Notes: generated by a model not told the origin, from the letters alone. A DNA stretch of 64,000 bases from Chloroflexota bacterium (GCA_019456165.1 VRUJ01000002.1:1-64000); one strand, 5' to 3'. Shown: positions 26,088 to 35,971, numbered from the stretch's first letter. A program made the numbers and translations.

Positions 26088-27101
26088 TTATTCATCCTCT
26101 AGAGCCATGGGTTCTGCCGGTAATGTCTCCGAGCGGATGAGTTTCTCGATTTCCTCAGCCAGGTCTGGGTTTTCGCGTAAGAATAGTTTTGAGTTCTCGC
26201 GTCCCTGACCTAAACGCTGCTCTCCAAATGAATAGTAAGAACCTCTTTTGGAGATGATATCCATTGCGGTGGCTAAATCCAACAAATCACCGACTTTGGA
26301 TATACCTTCATTATACATTATATCAAATTCTGCGGTGCGAAATGGAGCAGATACTTTATTCTTAACAACTCGCACACGTGTTCTGCTTCCGATGATTTCA
26401 GAGCCCACTTTTATCGATTGGATGCGGCGGGTATCCAGGCGAATGGATGAATAGAACTTTAGCGCCATGCCGCCGGTGGTGGTTTCTGGGTTTCCAAACA
26501 TAACGCCGATCTTATAGCGCAGTTGGTTGGTAAATATCATTGCCGTGTTAGTTTGCTTGATCGCCCCGGAGAGCTTGCGCATGGCTTGCGACATCAACCG
26601 CGCTTGTACACCCATGGTGGGCGCGCCCATATCGCCTTCAATTTCAGAGCGCGGCACCAGGGCTGCGACAGAGTCGATCACTATAACATCTACCGCTCCG
26701 GAGCGCACCAGCGTTTCGGCGATCTCCAGGGCTTGCTCGCCTGTATCAGGCTGGGATATGAGCAATTCGTCGATGTTCACACCGGTGCGTGCGGCATAAG
26801 CCGGATCCAGGGCGTGTTCCATGTCTATGAAAGCGCAGGTGCCGCCCAGCTTTTGAGCTTCGGCAACTATGTGTTGTGTGATTGTAGTTTTTCCTGAGGC
26901 TTCGGGGCCAAATATTTCAGTAACCCGGCCGCGTGGGATACCGCCAACACCCAGAGCAATATCAAGTGAGAGCGAACCGGTAGGGATAGCATCTACCACC
27001 AGGCTGTGGGTCTCGCCCAGGCGCATGATAGAGCCGTCGCCGTATCTTTTGGTGATTTGATCGATGGCGCTATCCAGCGCCTGTTCTTTATCTTTGGCCA
27101 T
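26088..27101 (-). CDS. recA: Recombinase RecA
   Basis: 337 residues, intact. RecA forms filaments on single-stranded DNA for strand exchange and SOS activation. The Walker [10 protein letters not shown] (residues about 65-73), Walker [11 protein letters not shown], the L1/L2 loops ([20 protein letters not shown] and [16 protein letters not shown]) and the [15 protein letters not shown] segment are all present. The ATG at 27101 follows an AGGAAAAATA sequence on its strand. The C-terminal acidic tail is short. Confidence 0.98.
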   Translation of the reverse strand: MAKDKEQALDSAIDQITKRYGDGSIMRLGETHSLVVDAIPTGSLSLDIALGVGGIPRGRVTEIFGPEASGKTTITQHIVAEAQKLGGTCAFIDMEHALDPAYAARTGVNIDELLISQPDTGEQALEIAETLVRSGAVDVIVIDSVAALVPRSEIEGDMGAPTMGVQARLMSQAMRKLSGAIKQTNTAMIFTNQLRYKIGVMFGNPETTTGGMALKFYSSIRLDTRRIQSIKVGSEIIGSRTRVRVVKNKVSAPFRTAEFDIMYNEGISKVGDLLDLATAMDIISKRGSYYSFGEQRLGQGRENSKLFLRENPDLAEEIEKLIRSETLPAEPMALEDE

Positions 27102-27163
27102 TATTTTTCCTGAAGATAATTTATTAGTTTGATTGGTATATTATACATTAGTCCTAATAATTT

Positions 27164-27186
27164 ATCGGATACATGCAAAGTCCGAT
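27164..27186 (-). promoter_or_regulatory. Inverted repeat at the recA promoter; candidate operator
   Basis: ATCGGA (27164-27169) and TCCGAT (27181-27186) are a perfect 6-bp inverted repeat with an 11-bp spacer. On the minus strand a TATAAT lies at 27145-27140, and the inverted repeat overlaps where its -35 box would fall (27163-27168), 60-85 nt upstream of recA. No consensus -35 is visible, as might be expected for a regulated promoter. I infer a repressor site, possibly SOS-type; the motif does not match the classic LexA boxes I know. Confidence 0.4.
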
Positions 27187-27350
27187 TCGTGTGTTTCCCC
27201 ATAATTTTATGATGTTGTATTTAATCCAATCCTCTAGTTTTGTAATCAACTTGAAGTATAATTAAGTAATTGTGCAAGATAACACAATCAAGATTGACTC
27301 TTCAACTTGGATAAAGTTAATGTAATGTTTAGATTACAAAGGAGAACTAC

Positions 27351-29609
27351 GTGAGTACTTTGAAAGAACAAGCGCTTGAATACCATCGTTTAAATGGAAA
27401 GCCTGGCAAAATTTCAGTGGTGCCCACAAAGCCGTTGGTCACGCAGCGTGACCTAGCCTTGGCTTATTCACCCGGAGTTGCCCAACCAGTACGTGAGATC
27501 GAAAAAAACCCAGCAGACGCTTACGAATACACCTCCAAAGGAAACCTCGTAGGAGTTATCTCCAATGGAACTGCCATTCTCGGGCTTGGAGACCGCGGCG
27601 CTTTAGCTTCGAAACCGGTTATGGAAGGCAAAGGCGTTTTATTTAAAAAATTTGCTGATATTGACGTCTTTGATATTGAGGTGGATACACATGACCCGGA
27701 GGAATTGATTAGGGTAGTGGCAGCAATCGCACCAACATTTGGGGGAATAAATCTTGAGGATATTAAAGCCCCTGAATGTTTCGAAATTGAATCTAGACTA
27801 AAGGAAATGCTCGACATTCCGGTTTTCCACGACGACCAGCATGGAACAGCTATAATCACTGCGGCTGGATTGCTGAACGGTCTCGAAATAGTGAAGAAGG
27901 ATATTACCAAAATCAAGATAGTCATTTCGGGAGCCGGAGCTGCAGCGATATCATGTGCAAAATTAGCAATCATGTTAGGGGTAAAAAAGGAGCACATCAC
28001 CTTGGTTGACAGCCGGGGAGTGATATATGCAGGGCGCAGCGAGGGAATGAATCAATATAAAGCAGAATTAGCCCTACAAACAAAAGCGCGCAGCTTAGCT
28101 GATGCTGTTTCCGGAGCCGATGTTTTCTACGGTCTCTCGATTGCAAATATCTTAAAACCTGAGATGGTCAAAACCATGGCGAAAGATCCATTGATTTTCG
28201 CTATGGCTAATCCGGACCCGGAGATCGAGTATCACCTGGCTAAGGAAATCCGTCCAGATGCTATCGTTGCCACCGGACGCTCGGATTACCCTAATCAAAT
28301 TAACAATGTATTGGGCTTTCCTTTCATTTTTCGGGGTGCTTTGGATGTGCGTGCCAGCGCAATTAATGAAGAAATGAAACTAGCAGCTGCGCATGCTTTG
28401 GCCGCGTTGGCAAAAGAGGATGTTCCAGACAGTGTTCTGCGGGTTTACGAACAAGACAAGCTCATTTTTGGCCCAGACTATATTATTCCTACTCCGTTCG
28501 ATCCCCGAGTATTATTGTGGGTTGCGCCTGCTGTCGCTGAAGCAGCTATGCACAGCAGGGTGGCGCGCCTCGAGATTGACTTGGAAGAATATGTCGAGCA
28601 GTTAGCTTTACGCCAGGGAAAAGGCCAACAAGTGCGCCAGTTAATTTTAAATAAAGCCAAGTCTGTGAAAAAGCACCAGCGCATTGCGTTTGCAGAAGGC
28701 GAGGATACCAAAATCATCCGTGCTGCGGCGCATGTTTTAGAAGAGGGTATTGGTATTCCGATATTGATAGGCCGCTCGAAGATTATCCATGAGCGGATAA
28801 AAGAACTTGGTCTGCATTATGAGCCTGAGACCATCAACCACCGTGATAATGAATATATAGAAGATTATGTGAAAGCCTTTTATGATTTACGCAAACGAAA
28901 AGGTGTCAGCGACCGGAAAGCCCGAAAGAGCATGCGTAATCGCAATGTGTTTGGCGCTATGATGGTCGAGATGGGACAGGCTGACGCCTTCGTTTCTGGC
29001 TTGAACTATGAATATCCGGAAGTGATACGCCCTGCTTTACAGATTCATCATACCTCTCCCAATGTAAATCTTGCTGCTGGGGTATACATCATTATTGTTG
29101 AACAATGTGTGTACTTATTCGCAGATACTACTGTGAACATCGAACCAAGCTCTGAAGATTTAGCACAAATCGCAATATTGGTAGCAGATTTTGCTAGACA
29201 GTTAAATTTAGACCCCCGCGTGGCTATGCTTTCGTTCTCGAATTTCGGCAGTACATCCCACCCGCTATCCGAAAAGGTGAAACGTGCAGTTGAGTTGGTC
29301 AAAGAAAAAGCTCCTGACTTGATGGTGGATGGAGAGATGCAGGCAGATACTGCTGTGGTCCCAGAGATTATCGAACAGCGTTACCCATTTAGCCAGGTAC
29401 GGGATGCGAATATTTTAATCTTTCCTAACTTGGAAGCAGCTAATGTTTCCTATAAGCTTGTCTCCCGGTTGGGTAATGCACAAGCTATTGGACCGATACT
29501 CTTGGGGATTGGAGCACCGGTACACGTATTGCAGACCGGAGATGAAGTACGCGATATCGTTAATATCGCAGCCGTGGCCGTAATGGATGCCGGAAATCGT
29601 AAGAGATAA
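27351..29609 (+). CDS. maeB: NADP-dependent malic enzyme, MaeB type, with C-terminal phosphotransacetylase-like domain
   Basis: 752 residues, GTG start after GGAGAA. The N-terminal 420 residues are malic enzyme (oxidative decarboxylation of malate to pyruvate): [39 protein letters not shown] (partly), HDDQHGTAI metal site and a Rossmann [15 protein letters not shown]. The remaining 320 resemble phosphate acetyltransferase ([39 protein letters not shown]-like [16 protein letters not shown]), which in MaeB is non-catalytic and binds acetyl-CoA as a regulator. Upstream 249 nt hold a TATAAT at 27257-27262 without a strong -35. Confidence 0.95.
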   Translation: MSTLKEQALEYHRLNGKPGKISVVPTKPLVTQRDLALAYSPGVAQPVREIEKNPADAYEYTSKGNLVGVISNGTAILGLGDRGALASKPVMEGKGVLFKKFADIDVFDIEVDTHDPEELIRVVAAIAPTFGGINLEDIKAPECFEIESRLKEMLDIPVFHDDQHGTAIITAAGLLNGLEIVKKDITKIKIVISGAGAAAISCAKLAIMLGVKKEHITLVDSRGVIYAGRSEGMNQYKAELALQTKARSLADAVSGADVFYGLSIANILKPEMVKTMAKDPLIFAMANPDPEIEYHLAKEIRPDAIVATGRSDYPNQINNVLGFPFIFRGALDVRASAINEEMKLAAAHALAALAKEDVPDSVLRVYEQDKLIFGPDYIIPTPFDPRVLLWVAPAVAEAAMHSRVARLEIDLEEYVEQLALRQGKGQQVRQLILNKAKSVKKHQRIAFAEGEDTKIIRAAAHVLEEGIGIPILIGRSKIIHERIKELGLHYEPETINHRDNEYIEDYVKAFYDLRKRKGVSDRKARKSMRNRNVFGAMMVEMGQADAFVSGLNYEYPEVIRPALQIHHTSPNVNLAAGVYIIIVEQCVYLFADTTVNIEPSSEDLAQIAILVADFARQLNLDPRVAMLSFSNFGSTSHPLSEKVKRAVELVKEKAPDLMVDGEMQADTAVVPEIIEQRYPFSQVRDANILIFPNLEAANVSYKLVSRLGNAQAIGPILLGIGAPVHVLQTGDEVRDIVNIAAVAVMDAGNRKR

Positions 29610-29637
29610 GAATTTGGAGGGTAAATGGAGGAATAGC

Positions 29638-31491
29638 TTATTGTATAGATTTATTGATATTAAAAAATAATTGTTCAAAACGATCTAGTGTCTCTCCACT
29701 GATAGAAGATAGAAGAAATCCTTGTTCGCGCATCAAATGCAATGCTGGTTCGAGGGTGTTTATTTTCTTCCCTAAGAATCGTTCAATCCTTTCTCTAATT
29801 CGCTCACCATCGGGGAGGTCCTCTTCCCTTAGGTCTGCAACACCGGCCCCGCGAAGTAATGTTAGATAAAAACCCGGATTGAATAAATCTTCAAGATCAG
29901 CCTCTGAGGTACCAGTTATTTCTGTCACCGGGAAGATTTTTTCCCGTTTCAACATACCAGATTCCAGCATAGGATTAAGAGTTTCTGTTATTTTGGGTGT
30001 AACATTGTAGAGAACGGAAGGCTGCATTTCTGTTTCCAACATAGCAAAGAAGGGCGGCAAATTCTCAATTCCCCCTGCTGGAATAAGAGTCCATTTTGGA
30101 TGCAACCCTGTCCGCCCCAAGCCTCGCAGGAAAGTGCTGATGACCTGCAAATACAGTGTGTCGGCTGCGTTATTCACTATTAAATTTTCTGGGCCTAGTA
30201 AAAAGGATTGAGTGAGTTGGTGTCCAAGCGCTGCCTGGATGGGTGAGATCGATTCTTGGGATGCTGTACGTATGTTATTCCCAATCTTTGTGCCACTCGT
30301 ATTGTGGTCTTCAACAATCCTTAACCGGCGCATTTTGGATGTATCGATCATGAATGGGGAATGAGTTGTGTAAATCACCTGGTGTTTATCCGCAATCCGC
30401 TCTTCCAAAAAACGGAGAAGGTGTTTTTGGCCTGAAGCATGCAGCCCTAAACCTGGCTCGTCTAACAAGAGGATAATCTTTTCCTTACGTTGTTGAAGTT
30501 CTGAGAAATAAACCAAGAATGAAAAGAACCAAACAAAGCCTCTTGAACGTTCACTAAACTTCAAGGATACACGGTGTCGGTCATTCCAAATTCTAATATC
30601 CAGAAAAGGGGGTTTATGCTTGGGATCTTCCCCTGGTTTGAAATCGATATCAAAATCAACCCGCAATTCCTGGTTTTGCTGCCAAAACTCAAAGACTTCT
30701 TTTGTAACTTGAGAAGCAGCAGCTTCTAATACTGCTTTTCTGTTCTCGTACTCCCCTTGAGTTAGGTCGTGTGCGTTTATCTTTGCAAGGCGCATCAGAG
30801 CCCGCGCTGTTTGGAAGTATCTGTGATTACTTTGACGTTGAGATTGAAAGATGTATGGAATTGAAAATCGACTTGGTAGTAAGCTGTATTCATTGAAATA
30901 TATGAATTTTGGTATGTGAGGGATGAGTTGCTGTTTTACTTGGTTAGTTAGATCAAATCCTTCAATGTCTTTGCGGAGTTTTTCAACGACTGGGCTTCGA
31001 TTTTCCATTGCGGTCAGTTTATGCCACAATTCCTCAACAGTATTTACGTCGTTGGTTGTGGTTGGGCCAAGATCATTCTTCATCGCAACGCGATTAATAA
31101 ATGCACGTTCATTAATATCGAATTCTACAAGTAACTCATTACCATAATTTTTTGCCACTGTGATAGTGCGTGAATTGATCATCCCTTTCCCAAATAAATC
31201 TTCTATTTCTTTAACTTCGCTATCTTCTAATTCAAAAGTGGCCACAATAGGTTTGAATTCTGCGATATTGAGCATACCTGTGCCTCGCATAATGCGAGGA
31301 TAGTCGTTTAATCCATTGAAAGTTGTACGATATTCCGTAGCTAATGGGTGAATCTTATATAATGTTTCTAGGAATGCAGTTTTACCACTTTCATTTTTCC
31401 CCAAAAAGCAGGTAAGGTCTGGTTCGATTTCAACTAATCCTGAGTCCAGGATACACTTATAATTCGAAACTTGGGCTGACAATAATTTCAT
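29638..31491 (-). CDS. OLD-family ATPase with a degenerate TOPRIM-like domain
   Basis: 617 residues. The ABC-type ATPase half has Walker A GKNESGKT (31-38), an ABC-like FSERSRGF signature (313-320), Walker B IILLLDEPG (339-347) and the D-loop/H-loop YTTHSPFMI (374-382). The C-terminal third aligns by eye with the OLD-family TOPRIM domain (GPENLIVNNAADTLYLQVIS, LIPAGGIENLPPFFAML, ADLEDLF), but the catalytic acids appear lost: the VEG Glu is Asn (N440) and the DxD is N496-V-T498. It therefore probably does not cut DNA by the OLD mechanism. It stands alone, with no partner UvrD-like gene (as in Gabija) nearby. Confidence 0.8.
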   Translation of the reverse strand: MKLLSAQVSNYKCILDSGLVEIEPDLTCFLGKNESGKTAFLETLYKIHPLATEYRTTFNGLNDYPRIMRGTGMLNIAEFKPIVATFELEDSEVKEIEDLFGKGMINSRTITVAKNYGNELLVEFDINERAFINRVAMKNDLGPTTTNDVNTVEELWHKLTAMENRSPVVEKLRKDIEGFDLTNQVKQQLIPHIPKFIYFNEYSLLPSRFSIPYIFQSQRQSNHRYFQTARALMRLAKINAHDLTQGEYENRKAVLEAAASQVTKEVFEFWQQNQELRVDFDIDFKPGEDPKHKPPFLDIRIWNDRHRVSLKFSERSRGFVWFFSFLVYFSELQQRKEKIILLLDEPGLGLHASGQKHLLRFLEERIADKHQVIYTTHSPFMIDTSKMRRLRIVEDHNTSGTKIGNNIRTASQESISPIQAALGHQLTQSFLLGPENLIVNNAADTLYLQVISTFLRGLGRTGLHPKWTLIPAGGIENLPPFFAMLETEMQPSVLYNVTPKITETLNPMLESGMLKREKIFPVTEITGTSEADLEDLFNPGFYLTLLRGAGVADLREEDLPDGERIRERIERFLGKKINTLEPALHLMREQGFLLSSISGETLDRFEQLFFNINKSIQ

Positions 31492-31864
31492 AATTACCCC
31501 ACAATATAATTGTCTCTTCCCGGCACCCGAAATATCTTCGAAGTGTGGTAAGACTTAGAAGTCAACTGGTTTTTTATCATCCGTAGATTTTCCAAATACG
31601 TAGTCTACCCTGAGTATAGCATTCAAGCTATGTTTGGGCATATAGTGCAAAATGACTAATTTACCAGGAAAAAACCAGGCTACCTTGCTGTATTGAGAGA
31701 GGATGAAGAGCTAAAATGGGTTTGATGTTAAGATTACTATTTGGCTTTTCCGTTGTAGAGTGATCCGCACCTACATTTGAGACATCTTCACTAAATGTAC
31801 AATTATTGTTTTCTAAATTATAACAGGAGATTTGTGATTTCACGTTCAAATTGCTCAGCAAAGT
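31492..31864. other. Intergenic region between divergent OLD-like gene and LMW phosphatase
   Basis: About 370 AT-rich nt. The short ORFs in it are not convincing and no domain remnant or repeat was seen. The right end leads into a good promoter for the phosphatase operon; the OLD-like gene promoter must also lie here but no clear minus-strand -35/-10 pair was identified. Confidence 0.45.
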
Positions 31865-31893
31865 TGACGGTATTTATACTTGCTCCTATAATT
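31865..31893 (+). promoter_or_regulatory. Sigma70-type promoter of the LMW phosphatase/fructosamine kinase operon
   Basis: TTGACG (31865-31870, five of six) and a perfect TATAAT (31888-31893) are spaced by exactly 17 bp. The start codon of the first gene lies about 30 nt downstream, giving a short leader with a GGAGG site. Confidence 0.8.
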
Positions 31894-31922
31894 CTTTTTG
31901 CAAATAAAAAATGGAGGTTCAC

Positions 31923-32414
31923 TTGTCGAAACAAACTCACATCCTTTTCGTCTGTCTTGGGAATATCGTGCGTAGTCCATTGGCAGAGCACATGTTCCAG
32001 CACCTGGCGAATGAAGCAGGAGTCGGGGATCGATTCTCGGTAGACTCCGCAGGAACTTCTGCTTTCCATGTCGGAGAATCTCCGGATTCACGCATGCGCC
32101 GTGTGGCTGCCTCGAATGGTTTGAAATACGATGGCGCTTCCAGGCAAGTTGAAAATGATGATTTTGAACGCTTCGACATGATCATTGCTATGGATGGTGA
32201 TAACCGCCGAAACCTTCTCCTTATGGCACAAAAACAAAATTATGAGCATAAGGTTCATCTTATGCGCGCCTTCGACTCACAAGCCATACCCACGGACCCG
32301 GTTCCAGACCCATGGTATGGTGGGATGGATGGCTTTGAGAAGGTTTACAAGATCATCGAGCGATCCTGCCAAGGCTTACTGGATGCCTTGCAATCAGGTG
32401 AATTAGAGGTCTAG
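31923..32414 (+). CDS. Low-molecular-weight protein-tyrosine-phosphatase family protein
   Basis: 163 residues from TTG 31923, which has GGAGG five nt upstream (31913-31917); an in-frame ATG at 31911 would overlap that site. The P-loop is CLGNIVRS, fitting C(X)5R, with Val where Cys is usual in CxGNICRS. The general-acid Asp is in DPWYGG. Members dephosphorylate phosphotyrosine, but one human isoform acts on protein ribulosamine-5-phosphates. The stop codon directly abuts the ATG of a fructosamine-kinase gene, suggesting a shared pathway. Confidence 0.92.
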   Translation: MSKQTHILFVCLGNIVRSPLAEHMFQHLANEAGVGDRFSVDSAGTSAFHVGESPDSRMRRVAASNGLKYDGASRQVENDDFERFDMIIAMDGDNRRNLLLMAQKQNYEHKVHLMRAFDSQAIPTDPVPDPWYGGMDGFEKVYKIIERSCQGLLDALQSGELEV

Positions 32415-33266
32415 ATGCTTCCCAAAGAAGTGCTGAATTGGCTAGAAAATGAGTCTTTTGGCGAAATTGTTAATACCCAACCAGTCGGTGGAGGCTGCAT
32501 AAATAATGGTGTTCGTTTGGAGACCAGCTCTGGAAGCATTTTCTTTTTAAAGACGAATGCTCAAAGTCCAAAGAATATGTTTGCGAGGGAATCAGAAGGG
32601 TTGGAAGCCTTGCGGGTTCCGGAAGGCCCACGCATACCACAAGCCTACATTCATGGCTTTGATTATCTGCTCCTTGAAGATTTGTCTCCAGCTACACGCA
32701 GTCTGGATTATTGGACTACGTTTGGCCGCCAGTTGGCTGCTTTGCATGAACACACCAACAAAAAATTTGGTTTTGATGCGAACAACTATATTGGCAGCAC
32801 TCCGCAGTCCAATACCTGGACTGAAGATGGATTTGCTTTTTTCGCAGAGCATCGCCTCGGTTTTCAGGCTGAATTGGCACATAATAAAGATTTACTAAGT
32901 GCTTCAGAAGTTTCCCAAGTCGAACGAATCGCAAACCGCTTACCGGAGATCATTCCAGAACAACCAGCTTCGTTAATCCACGGTGACTTGTGGGGTGGTA
33001 ATGCCATCGCAGACTCGCAGGGGCAGCCAGCTTTGATAGACCCCGCCGTATATTATGGGTGGGCGGAGGCGGAGTTGGCCATGACAGCCTTATTCGGGGG
33101 TTTTAATCCAGACTTTTACTCAGCTTACGAAGATACCCGTCCTCTTTCCCCAGGATATCTGACTCGCTTTCCGTTGTATAATCTCTACCACTTGCTAAAC
33201 CACCTAAACCTCTTTGGACGTGGTTATTATGGGCAGGTAAAAACTATTTTGGATAAATATGCCTGA
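32415..33266 (+). CDS. Fructosamine-3-kinase family protein
   Basis: 283 residues. FN3K-family kinases phosphorylate sugar amines on glycated proteins so that the adduct falls off; bacterial members prefer ribulosamines or erythrulosamines. The phosphotransfer motif HGDLWGGN (about 189-196), followed by LIDPAVYYGWAEAELAM with the metal-binding Asp, and the N-terminal VGGGCINNGVRLET loop are diagnostic. Zero-nt gap from the phosphatase gene and 8-bp overlap with the next gene. Confidence 0.93.
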   Translation: MLPKEVLNWLENESFGEIVNTQPVGGGCINNGVRLETSSGSIFFLKTNAQSPKNMFARESEGLEALRVPEGPRIPQAYIHGFDYLLLEDLSPATRSLDYWTTFGRQLAALHEHTNKKFGFDANNYIGSTPQSNTWTEDGFAFFAEHRLGFQAELAHNKDLLSASEVSQVERIANRLPEIIPEQPASLIHGDLWGGNAIADSQGQPALIDPAVYYGWAEAELAMTALFGGFNPDFYSAYEDTRPLSPGYLTRFPLYNLYHLLNHLNLFGRGYYGQVKTILDKYA

Positions 33267-34443
33267 CCAAGAAATATTCATTGAACACGTGAGGGTAAAA
33301 GATTTATACGACTTCGCGATGAAAATTATCGACCGCGCAAAACCGGGTGATTACATCCCCATCAGCCAGCAACGCGCCTTGGCGATGACCAAAAACCCTT
33401 ACGCAAAACCGGACGATGTTGCACTCCTAGTAGCCTACCAGGGAGATGAATTGGTAGGTTATTTTGGAATCATGGCAGTGATGCTCCAAACTGGGATGGA
33501 CTTATCCAAGTTATATTGGTTTACTACCTGGAATGTATCCACAAAAGGAGTGGGCAAAGGAATCGGGTCGAGATTGATGCAAGCGGCTTTAGATCTAGAC
33601 CAAGACTACCTCATTGTAGGCAGTTATCCAGCGCGCCGCGTCTGTGACAAATTTGGCTTTCATAGGCTAGATCCCTTGGAGTACTCAGTCATCGATTTTG
33701 GTTTTATCCGCTGTTTCAATCCGATTACACTTCTCCTGCGCGCTCTCCGCAAAGGCTTGCACCTGATTGGGGTGAAATTAAATTTCCCCACCTTAAATAA
33801 ACCGGTTGAAAATATTTTTGATCGTGTTTTTACACCTTTATTTAAACCGTTTTTATATTCCTGGGTTTTGCGCCTGGCGAACAAAGGGCTGACACCGATT
33901 ACCACCAAACGGGTAAAGCAGATCCGACCTGCAAATGCAGATCGTCAGTTAAACTCAAACAGGATTGCTTTTTACCGCAGTCCTCAAATCATCAATTGGA
34001 TGCTGGAGTATCCATGGAATTTACAACCGGGGCAATCCAGGACAGAGGCCATGGATTATTATTTCACCGATGTGCGCGTTGGTTTTGAGATTTTCGCTTT
34101 GGAGGTATATGGGGAAGACTACAAAGGTTTCATTATATTTCAGATATCTCAAATCGAGGGAAGGTGGGTTCTGAAGACGTTAGATCATGACTTCTCTGAC
34201 CCAGAATACGAAAGTTATATTTTGCCGATCGCCTTGAAACTCGCCAAAGAGAAACGCGTCGACGTGATCGAAATCTCCCACCGAATCACGTTACCGATTG
34301 AAAGTAGTTTGATAGGTAGATTGATTTTGGGAACCAAACAACGTATTTACCAATGCAAGCCAAAGTCTGAGGATAGCCCACTTGGTCGCAATTGGACAAA
34401 TATAACCCTCAGTTATGTGGATGGGGATACTCCATTCACATAA
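33259..34443 (+). CDS. GNAT-fold acyltransferase-like protein, function unknown
   Basis: 394 residues. The first 150 look like a GNAT N-acetyltransferase: DDVALLVAYQGDELVGYFGI, then the acetyl-CoA-binding-like VGKGIGSRLMQAALDL and a CDKFGFHRLD segment. The C-terminal half (about 215-390) may be a second, divergent acyltransferase domain. It overlaps the fructosamine kinase by 8 bp and lies just before a polysaccharide deacetylase, so a cell-surface sugar-modification role is possible, but the substrate cannot be read. Confidence 0.65.
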   Translation: MPDQEIFIEHVRVKDLYDFAMKIIDRAKPGDYIPISQQRALAMTKNPYAKPDDVALLVAYQGDELVGYFGIMAVMLQTGMDLSKLYWFTTWNVSTKGVGKGIGSRLMQAALDLDQDYLIVGSYPARRVCDKFGFHRLDPLEYSVIDFGFIRCFNPITLLLRALRKGLHLIGVKLNFPTLNKPVENIFDRVFTPLFKPFLYSWVLRLANKGLTPITTKRVKQIRPANADRQLNSNRIAFYRSPQIINWMLEYPWNLQPGQSRTEAMDYYFTDVRVGFEIFALEVYGEDYKGFIIFQISQIEGRWVLKTLDHDFSDPEYESYILPIALKLAKEKRVDVIEISHRITLPIESSLIGRLILGTKQRIYQCKPKSEDSPLGRNWTNITLSYVDGDTPFT

Positions 34444-34450
34444 TATATCC

Positions 34451-35491
34451 ATGAAACGATTCGTCAAATCTTTGCTGTTTCGATTACTGGGGATCATTCC
34501 ACTTTCCTTATATAAACGCCTCATTGCTAAGGATGTGGTTTGTTTCTTTTACCACGCTATATCCGATGAAGCGATGCCCCACGTCACCCACTTGTACCCT
34601 CCAGTATCAGTTAGCCTTTTTGAGAATGCCCTAATTTATCTTAAGCAAAATTTCAATCCTGTTAGCTACAATGATTTGCACAACCACAGGTTAAATGGAA
34701 CTGAACTACCGCTACGTGCAGTGCACATCTCCTTAGATGACGGTTTCATTGAGTGTTTTACTGTCGTCCGACCCCTGCTGCTTGAGCATGAAATCCCCTG
34801 CACTTTTTTTATCGCCACTGACTGGATTGACAACCAGAAAATGTTCTATGACAATAAAGCCTCTCTTGTCGTTGAAGCCTTTAACAACTTGGATGAGAAA
34901 ACTACCAAGACTGTGTTAATTAGCCTGAATGACATTCTCGGAGATTCATTTAACAACCCCTCTGATTTTTCAGCCTGGATCAAATCTTTTGGGCGCCAAA
35001 ACGAAATGGATATAGATTTGGCTGGTAAAGCCTTGGGTGTTGACTTTCATGCCTATATCCAAGAGAACCCTTTATACCTCAACCGTACCCAAATTCGGCA
35101 GATGGCGGAGGAGGGCTTTACGATTGGTTCCCATACTCTCACACATCATAAACTTGTCCATTTAACTCCTGATGAAATGGAAAAAGAGATTGTAAACTCT
35201 TCAGTTGTAATCCAAGAGATCATTGGAGATAAAGTGGTTCCCTTCGCCTTCCCTCACTCGGCGTCTGGTATTGATCGCAGCGTATTGGCTGATATCCGCG
35301 CTCGTAATCCATTCTTGGGATTGTTTTTTGACACCAAAGGTGTGCGTGAGGACGAGAAATTTATCGTCAACCGCATTTGGGCTGAACAGCCAGAATTCAG
35401 CGCTAAGGGGAGCAAAACGAATTTGCCTCATTTATTGCATTCTGCTTTTAGGAAAGATACATTCGATAGGGTGCTTGGAATGCGGGGATGA
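34451..35491 (+). CDS. Polysaccharide deacetylase family protein
   Basis: 346 residues from ATG 34451. NodB-type deacetylase: motif 1 is SLDDGF (the metal-binding Asp pair; Leu replaces the usual Phe), motif 2 is SHTLTH (HxxxH metal ligands), with PCTFFIATDWI between and the VVPFAFPHSASG strand after. It would remove N- or O-acetyl groups from an extracellular or lipid-linked sugar. An N-terminal hydrophobic stretch (LLFRLLGIIPLSLYKRL) could be a membrane-associating segment. It starts 7 nt past the end of the GNAT-like gene, without a clear Shine-Dalgarno; an in-frame ATG at 34415 inside that gene is possible. Confidence 0.85.
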   Translation: MKRFVKSLLFRLLGIIPLSLYKRLIAKDVVCFFYHAISDEAMPHVTHLYPPVSVSLFENALIYLKQNFNPVSYNDLHNHRLNGTELPLRAVHISLDDGFIECFTVVRPLLLEHEIPCTFFIATDWIDNQKMFYDNKASLVVEAFNNLDEKTTKTVLISLNDILGDSFNNPSDFSAWIKSFGRQNEMDIDLAGKALGVDFHAYIQENPLYLNRTQIRQMAEEGFTIGSHTLTHHKLVHLTPDEMEKEIVNSSVVIQEIIGDKVVPFAFPHSASGIDRSVLADIRARNPFLGLFFDTKGVREDEKFIVNRIWAEQPEFSAKGSKTNLPHLLHSAFRKDTFDRVLGMRG

Positions 35492-35602
35492 TTTTGAAAC
35501 GAAATCCCGAATTATTTTACAGGCGAGTTCGTGTATTCTTATTAGGAATCCGCTAGATAATTGAAAGAATTTCCAATATTTCTTCCCGAAATTAATATTG
35601 CC

Positions 35603-35971
35603 CTAACTTTCCCCGAGTTTCTCAATCTCTTGCCAACTCAAACCTCCCCAGAGGTACTTATCAAGATCCACCTTTAAATCTTCGCTAACTTCTACACCAT
35701 CCTCCCGCAACAGTTCGGCTTGTTGCAGTTTGTTAAAGCGTGAACCTTTGATGGTTATTTTACCCTGGCTGTTGATCACCCGCTGCCAGGGGATGTTGTT
35801 GTATTTGGAGTCGTCAGCTTTGTACCTTAAAGCGCTCATAGCGTAACCCACCTGACGGGCTGCCCCGGGAGCGCCAAGCATGGAGGCAATACGACCGTAG
35901 CTGGTAACTTTACCGCGAGGGATGTGAAGCACAACCGCGTAGATTTGTTGATAAAAACTACTTTCTGTCAT
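35603..35971 (-). CDS. Alkyltransferase-like protein (ATL)
   Basis: 122 residues of the O6-alkylguanine-DNA alkyltransferase C-terminal domain. The DNA-binding helix region GKVTSYGRIASMLGAPGAAR is intact, but the PCHR active-site Cys is Trp: IPWQRVINSQG. That replacement defines ATLs, which bind O6-alkylguanine and recruit nucleotide-excision repair instead of reversing the damage. Its ATG overlaps the ancestral stop of the upstream SDR pseudogene (ATGA at 35971-35968), so the two belonged to one operon. Confidence 0.93.
   Translation of the reverse strand: MTESSFYQQIYAVVLHIPRGKVTSYGRIASMLGAPGAARQVGYAMSALRYKADDSKYNNIPWQRVINSQGKITIKGSRFNKLQQAELLREDGVEVSEDLKVDLDKYLWGGLSWQEIEKLGES

Noticed and set aside
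29638..31491. Gabija defence system
   Set aside because: The OLD-like gene has no adjacent UvrD/GajB-type helicase and its TOPRIM acids look absent.
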